DNA of 64,000 nucleotides. Origin: Rugalucina vietnamica (Eukaryota; Mollusca; Bivalvia; Lucinida; Lucinidae). Where the stretch lies: positions 46,451,071-46,515,070 of the forward strand of contig OZ024880.1 of the NCBI GenBank assembly GCA_964017185.1, read 5' to 3'. The notes below the pieces were generated by a model. It worked only from the letters and a program-made list of their open reading frames with translations, made no database searches and had not been told where the DNA came from. This document shows, piece by piece, positions 27,701 through 36,302 of the stretch. The translations under genes and the position numbers were made by a program. Every line of letters begins with the position of its first letter. The first letter of the stretch is position 1.

Positions 27701-30700
27701 ACCCGACTTAAAACTTTTCCTTTTAGCTGGTTTGGGCGACAGCTTTTTTTTTGTTGCTTGGCCAACCGGGGTTCAGCTGTTTTTGTTTTCTATATTTTTG
27801 GCTTTTCAGGGATCTCCAACTGCCAGGCAGCATACATGATTTCCAGGACAGCCTCTGGCGGTATGGTGCACACATGTATGCGCCACAACATGATAATAAT
27901 AATTATTAGCATATGGTCACATACCTTGCCTGTCTATCCACACGGAGGTTCCAGGTCCATTGGATTTTAAGAAGTTGACTATGAATGATTGGAAAGCGGA
28001 GCTAAAATTCAAACGAATATAGCATCTATAGGTACGGTCTGAGTACAAGACTGTTTCGTTTAGAAACCATGCCAATTATACTGATTTATTTATTTATTCA
28101 TTTATTTATTTATTTATTTATCTATCTATTTATTTATTTATTATCCTGAACATTAAAACGGCAAGATTTTTATATTTTTATAATATTTACCTTGCTAGGC
28201 TAGCGCCCTGGAGATTACACACTCCCCTAGCCTCGTTCCATGTGGTTTCCTGCCTCGTGTCAAGTCGAAAACAGGTGGACTGATGCTGCTGCCACATGTT
28301 TGGGCAAGTCCCTGAAAGATTGAAATATATGGTAGTTAAATCTTTCTGTATTTAATTGCATTACAATAGTTAGAACTCAATGTCTAGTTCACATCAGGAA
28401 AACTTTTCCGTGCAATGTATACCCCCTTGAACCTCACTTTTATATAGCAAAGCTGGGGTATGGAGGGGTATACCTATTTTTCTTATTTTTGCTCCAAAAC
28501 ATAGATTTATGTTTTGAGCAAAAATAAGGAAAACAGCACAATTTTTCTACTGAATATTATCATTTTTTACATCTTTAAAAACTCTCGGTATATTGCATGG
28601 GCAAGTTTTCGTAATGATATATGTATTTCGGACATTGAATGCCTCGTACTCTACTGGCATCCAATGGAAACGGGGATATACTAGAACAATAAACTATTTC
28701 ATTTGTCTTCATTTTGCATATGTGTGGAAAGTATCATACCTAAAGTGATGCAAACAAATGCAGCGTATACCTGACGGTTTCGAGCAAATAAATCCAATAT
28801 TTTCATTACAGCCGACAGCTTGCCAGTTCCCGTACCCACTGACCGACGTGTTCAGTGCAACACAGTGGAGGGACTCGTTCTTGACGCTGAAAATAAAAAT
28901 AATGGATTCCTTCACTGAAGACTATTAAGAATTCCAGTGAGAAGGGTTGTAAAGAGGTATTTGTTTTGACGGTCGTTATAAGAAATCAAATAATAATTAA
29001 GCCATTTCAACTGCTTGATTCTGAATTATTTCAAGGCAAACACAAATCTTGGTATCTGCATCGTTATCCATAATATATATGTAGAGCTTAGATCTATACC
29101 CGCTATTATCCGGTCCCTGATCTGTACCCGTGACGTCACTGATATGTATCTCCATTAATCTGTACCCACGCATACCTCTAATCTATAACCACTTTAAATC
29201 ATCGTAGCTATATTAATTGAAATTATCTGGGTATGTGTTAGGGTATTCACATGAAAGGTACAGATCAGAAAAAAAGCGTGGTTACAGATCAGAGAACAGA
29301 AAATTCTCGTGGGTACAGATCAGAAAACGTAGGTAATCATGGGTACAGATCAGAGAACGTAGGTAATCATGGTTACAGATCAGAGAACGTAGGTAATCAT
29401 GGGTACAGATCAGAGAACGTAGGTAATGATGGGTACAGATCAGAGAAAGCGCGGGTACAGATCGGAGAACTTAGGTTATTGTTGATACAGATTATAGAAC
29501 GCGTGGGTACAGATCAGAGAGTGTGTACAGATTAGGGCCAGGGTAGAGATTAGAGTCCTACATCTATGCAGTATGATGAGAAATATCACCTTTCATCGTC
29601 AGGTCTACCCCCTTGCCACCACTTGTTATTTGATAAGACAGTGTCATCTTCCCAATGCCAGTCGTTGCCGTCCACCGACTGAAATGCGTATACATTACAT
29701 TTGAGCCTTCGCGTGGGGAAAACCAACAATTTGGGGTTCCGACCAGGTCCGACACAAACCAAGCTGTACAGCCATGCACAAAAGCAGGCTAGAAGCTTTA
29801 AATTTCAGATTTAGAAAGAAGAGACATTGTACTATCTGTATAGCGAAAACAATGACGCTGATAAGCTGCGCCTTTGTTTTCGCATAAGCAGATTGTTGGT
29901 TTTCTGATGCAAATCAGCAAATATAATTCAAGACCCTGATTCAATGCTACCATTACGACCAGCATTATTGAACATCGAAATATTAGTAACTTGACGTCGA
30001 TCGAGAAGAGCGTTCTCCAAACAAGCCTTTTATTTTATCAGAATCGCCTAGAACTCTGTGTGTCTGTCTAAATCATTGTAAATGAATAAAAATGAGAAAA
30101 TAGCCTTCGCATGACAAAACCAACAATCTGCATATGCGAAAACAAAGACGCAGATCAGCTGTGCAGTAACTGCAGCTTCTAGCTTTCTTCTGTGACTGTA
30201 CAGCCTGGTTTGTGTCGGACCTGGTCGGAAACCCGAATTGTTGGTTTTCTCATGCACAGGCACAATTAATAAAGCTAAGTTCAAACCTCTTGTCGGTCTT
30301 TCCTTAGACCAAGCCAAGCAGCTTCCATCCCATCACTTTTCAAGAAGTCTGTCAGTAGATTCTGCTTGCCCTCTTCATCAACGTGCGTCAACAGGCTGGC
30401 GTCGTGGGCATCACACACTGCTCTAGAAATGATGCAAGTCAATATCGTGAAAACGGCCGTGAAAACATGCCCATTACAAGCAATATACAAAATTTTCATT
30501 TTTAGAAATTCTATATCTTTCTTAAAGATTTCTCAAAACATTGATTGTGGGTATAAACGCCTCGCCGAGTATTTACAACTTGTAAGTTTCTATGTTTTGG
30601 TATTAAAATAAATAATACACTTCTGGGATGTACAAGTGTATTATTTATTTTAATACCAAAACATAGACATTTACAAGTTGTAAATACTCGGCGAGGCGTT

Positions 30701-33564
30701 CGGAAACAGGTTTCCCCACAAGGCGGCTCATATGTCATTAATGTTCGTTCATCCTTGCATCGAGAGCCTCCGTGGTCATAGTAGTGGTTAAGGTGTACCC
30801 AAGAAAGGAATCAAACTTAAAAACAAAACATAACTGCCTAGTACCGGTTAAACGTCCAGGAATGGTAACCAAACTCTAACCCGAGATTGAGCCTTTGGGG
30901 GCTCCCAGGAACAAAATCGGCCTCCAAGTACTAGCCGACTGCCCAGCCAAGGGGCCGGACCAAAGGCTTGCCGTGGAACGCTAACTAACAAAACTTTAGA
31001 AACTAAAACTGCTTTGGGGCCAAGGAAGAGGAGTTTCACAAACTATGTCCTCAGCCGCAGTCGGCCGCCTAAGCGACGAAGTGACCATTAAAAGGGGTGA
31101 GTGAGGAGAACGAAGATATGTCTATAGACTTACTTGGCTGCTTCAAATGTATGTCCTTTGTCAAATACTTTGTAGCAGTTGTCGGGTGTCAAACCATCCC
31201 AACCTCCATCCACATCGCAGCGTAATGGTAAATCTAAAAACATATACAGACCAACAGAAGAAATCTGAGGCTTCCCATGGTGCCGAGTACAGGTAAACAA
31301 GGGTTTCGAATCTGGCACATTTCAATACATTACAAACTGCCAAAGCAAGTGGTATACTGAACCACCATATCGCTTGTGCTGACAATAATCTGCGTGTTAT
31401 CAAAATTAGTCTTGATTTTTCCTATATAGACTTCATGTTCAAGTCAGTCACTACTAATATGTATACGGGTGATAAACATGGGAACGAGCTCCAAAAGAGG
31501 TAGTGGACATTTGTTCCAATGGTAATTTCGAATTAGTTCCAAAGGTGACCAGAACGTGAATAGGTCTCAGTTGTTTTGTGACTACATTCGACGTACTTAA
31601 TTAAAGAAAGATGATTATCGCAATGCTATTCCGTTCAAAGATAATTTGCCATTTTTTTTGTACCGAGAGATTATCTTTACATGGAACAGCATTGAGATAT
31701 TTTTCCTGTTTTTTCACTAACGCTTCCAAAATCCCCATAAAAGCAACTGTCTACTTTACTCCAACCATTTTACGATCTCAAAATTGCTATTGGGACAAAA
31801 TTTCACTGCCTCTTTTTGGAGCTAGTTCCAATGTTTACCACCCTTGATGTAGAAGTATATCAGGGGAATACGTAAAAGGCACATCGTTTAAATATTGGAC
31901 ATGTATTTGTCCAGACGATTTTAGATGTTTACGTGCATTATTGTCTCAACAAACCGTTCACTAGTAATGTTGTAACAATCTGCAATCGGCTGGCTCAACA
32001 ACTATGTAAAATACCATCCCAAGCTTAAGAAGACCCGGCGTCCTTTTTGTGGGGCATAGGCAAACAGAATAGCCCCAGATGGGACGCCGCAGAACCCGGC
32101 GTCCCATCTGAGACTATTCTGTTTGCACAGAGAAATTTCATCGAAAAATGAGATGAAAAATAAAAATCACTCCTTACATCCCTAAAAATGAAAGTGGACT
32201 CACCCAACTGATAATGATGGGAGAATCCATTCGTCAAATATGGGTTAAAATCTGAATGTTATCGAAGATACCGACATATTTACCTTTTGGTCGTTCGCAG
32301 ATAAACTGTAGTGGCTGTCGACAGTTCTTGTCATTTAGAAGATTGTCCCAGATCTCAGCACATCGCTCTTCTCCTCTAAAATTGTTGGGCTCACCCGACC
32401 CCCATAAACTGGAAATAATTGATCACAAGTACGAATAAAGCCGCGGTGTTGACTGTACATGTATCGTGCTAGAATCTACTCCTGAACAGTTGAAAGAAAC
32501 AAGCTGATGTCTAGGAGATTTCTGTATCTAATATGCCAATAAATAGAGGACATTTGCTTTTTTGAGGTGAATACCAAATATATTTCATCGAGTGAGTTGA
32601 AAACATCAGAATTTTCACGAGTGCGCAGCACGAATGAAAATTATTATGTTTTCAACTCACGAGATGAAATATATTTGGTATCCACCGAAAAAAAGCAAAT
32701 TTTCTTTTTATTTTATACAATGCACAGGCATTTTCCAATGCACAAGGTAGGCGGTGAAAATGCAAAAACAAAATTTTTTTGAAAACACGAACAATTTTGG
32801 TACCACATTGTTCCTTATGTTCTAACTAAGAAAATGAATACCCACACTTTATGTTTTCGTTCATAAATAACGGAGTTATAGGCGTTTGAATTTCTGAAGT
32901 GAGACTCAAGTAAATGGAAACGTCAGAAGTAATCCAAAAAATCTGACGTCATTACAGTGACGATATAGGCTGATATCAGTCACTAGTGACTTTTGATATC
33001 AGTGAGATTTGATATCAGTGAAATTTCATATCAATGAAAATACCAATTTTGTCAAGTTTTGATATACAATGGGTTTCACTGTAAAGCTACAGTCACACTG
33101 TCACGTTTCGAGGCCTACGTTTTACTACGTTTCCAAGTCCCTTTTGCCCTTTTGTCCGGTTTTGCAGGTTGTTAGGTTTCAGAACGTTTATAGCTACGTT
33201 TTGCGACGTTGTACTCCGTATCGCTACGTATTGTCCGGTTAGCCAATGGCTTAGGGCCACAGTTTCACTAGGGATTGGTACGTTTAGCTACGTATTTACT
33301 ACGTGCCGATACGTTTTCCTACGATTCAGTAGGTTTTATCAGGTTATTACTACGTAGCGTCCGGATACTTCACTTGTATCCGTGACGTATTTATTGGAAT
33401 TATTGCACCAAAATTAATTAGTTGCATGATGACCACCAAGAGAGGATCCAAGAAAAGCTCCAGGGGTGGCAAATCTGCGCGTGCACCGGGGCTGTTTAGT
33501 GCACTGCAAGATGACACAGAAGAGGTAACCTTTTTTCTCTATATTTTGTGACTCGATCTATTGC

Positions 33565-33620
<56 letters not shown>

Positions 33621-36261
33621 CAACCAAACTGTACGCATTAAGTGCATATTACTATTTGTTTCGAAAATGCACCCAATTCTTAATCCCATGCGTACTGGCC
33701 ATGAACTTGAGCGTTCGATGATCGTATTCTTTGGAAATTTAATCGTATGCTTTTGTGTCCTTCTTAAGACGTATGAAATATATTCATATAACGCCATGAT
33801 TCCATATCATATAAAAGGTTTGGGAAATCAGCATTAACCTCTATTACGGCCCGTATGCGTAACCAAACGTAGTATTACATAGTTAAATCGTAGTAGAGCG
33901 TGTCAATACGAAGTGATACCTAGTAATACCTGCTGAAACCTACTGAAACCTATCAAAACGTAGGGTAACACGTAGCAAGTCGTAGTAAAACGTATTGAAA
34001 CGTAGTCCCTGCGTATTGATACGTACAGTTCCACCGGGTTGTAATTTACGTTTTAGTACGTATTTGTTACGTATGTACTACGTTTTACTACGATTCGACT
34101 ACGCTTTGCTACGTTTTACTACGTTTTACTAGGTATAAGCTACGTAAATCAGAGGTATAAGCTACGTAAATCAGAGTGCCACGTTCGAACTGTTTTTTAG
34201 TTCGAACGTGGCATGGGCCAGGTATATAGCCGTATATAGCCGTATGTAATACGTTCCACTACGTTGTAATACGTTTTACTACGTATATTGCCGTATTGCT
34301 ACGTTTCAGAAACGTAGTAAAACGTAGGCCTCGAAACGTGACAGTGTGACTGTAGCTTAAAGTATAAAATAAAGATGGGTATCACATCATTATACTGAAT
34401 GAATTGTATGCGACAGAAACAATTATAAAGCTCTATGAAGATTCCAGTTGAAGCTACATGTCAAGATCCATGATCATAGTTGGTTCTAGAGTAGAATTTG
34501 TTTTATAGGTTTTCACTATATAAAACTTATTTGCATGGCGGCCATCTTGGTCATGGTACCTGAATTATTTATACTTTACAGAGGCTTCATATAACATTTG
34601 GCTTCAAATAACCAATTGTGTATATAAAAAGTGATTTGTTAAACTGGTGGACAAAGGACGCCGATAGACCATTACTACATGCTAAATTTGTATACTTCAA
34701 AGGTGAGCTAAAAGGAGAAAGTGGTGAAAAACGGTTTCTGTGACGTTCGTCTAGGAGTAAGGGTATGAAAAATTGTTTGCATATAGAGCTTTCATTGAGG
34801 GGAGGGCAGGACCCTTTTCTATGATGTGTGATTGGCCTTTTTTTATCTCTGTGATTTGTGAAAAAGCAAAAATTAACTCTGTGATCTGTGACAGAGGTAG
34901 TTTCTGTGATGTGTGAAACACAAATTTAAATCCATGTGATGTGTGATTTATAAATTTTCAAGTCTATCATCATTCCTTGTAATTGTAAAACCAGTTATCT
35001 AAAAGTGAATTAAAATCGAATCCATGGACCTCCAGAATTATAAAATTTTCTCTTGGGAGATCCCCCGAACCCCGCCTGAAACATCTCATACTCTTTGCCA
35101 CTTGGCACTCATGAATTACTTTCAAATTATGTGGCCGACGGGTCTGGTGACTAACAGAAATAAAAGGAAGCAATTTTCATTTTAGGTTTAAGACTAGTAT
35201 GTATATTTTAAAGCTGTTAATATACTGACCAACACCGGAATGAAATATTGATGCATATCATGTTAAAAAAGTACAAGTAGGCAAAGATCAGGAAAAGGCG
35301 CAATCAGATAAAGACTCCCACTACAAAAACCAAGATGGGAAAAAACCAAACTAACAATCAGGTACTTATACCATGAAAACATTTCGTAAGCCGAATGAGC
35401 AGCTATTTTCCCAATAGGTGGCCACTCAGTTACCTTAACTTAACTAAAAATATGCAAACATACATAAGGCGCCAACAGCACAAAAATATTTTAAACACCA
35501 AGACATAAAACAAAAAGAACCACCACAGAAGTATCGACTTGGAACGATCAGTAACACAAAGTTACTGGCGGGTTTAAATCGATTTTACACGGCCGTAACC
35601 TCACCCTCAGCTTCTGCAGTGGTTCATAACATTTAGTTAGTTCTTCGGTCCTCGTGGTGAATCTCTAACTAGTAAATGAAAAGTTTAAGGTAGTTGCTAT
35701 ACTTTTTAGGCAGTAACGTTAAGTAACAATGATTCCATTTTCCTCTGCACCACTGTGAAAAGGCAAGAGTCTGTACCATACATGTAAGGCTAAGGTTTTC
35801 TTATTAAATACATGTAGCTATGAAATAATGAGTTAAAATGACACAGTCTTTTGATACAAATAGTTATTTTTCAGTAATTGAGAAGTTATATGCTGTAAAT
35901 CAGTCAATAATGTTCAAAAACATCGGCCAAATTGCTGAATTCCCTGTGATTATGAAAATTTATCGTGTTTATTTACAGTTGTTGCTGAGAATTTGCATGC
36001 CATTCTTACATAAAGGAATCATTTCTAGGCGTCCCGTCTGTCCAGACCCAGGTGTTTAAATCTTCTATGTTGTTCAGGCCTATCCACCATTCGTAGTTAG
36101 CTGGATATTCAACTATCCTTTTTATGAGCCAGTCCTGAAGAGAATAGAGATTTTTGTCATCAGAGAACTCGTATTGTTGTTGTTTTTCTTCTTCTTCTTC
36201 TTCTTCTTCTTCTTCTTCTTCTTCTTCTTCTTCTTCTTCTTCTTCTTCTTCTTCTTCATAC

Positions 36262-36302
<41 letters not shown>

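Noticed and set aside
29251-29535. 94-residue repeat protein [10 protein letters not shown]
   Set aside because: It is a frame through the 30-bp minisatellite within a minus-strand intron; no start context or partner.
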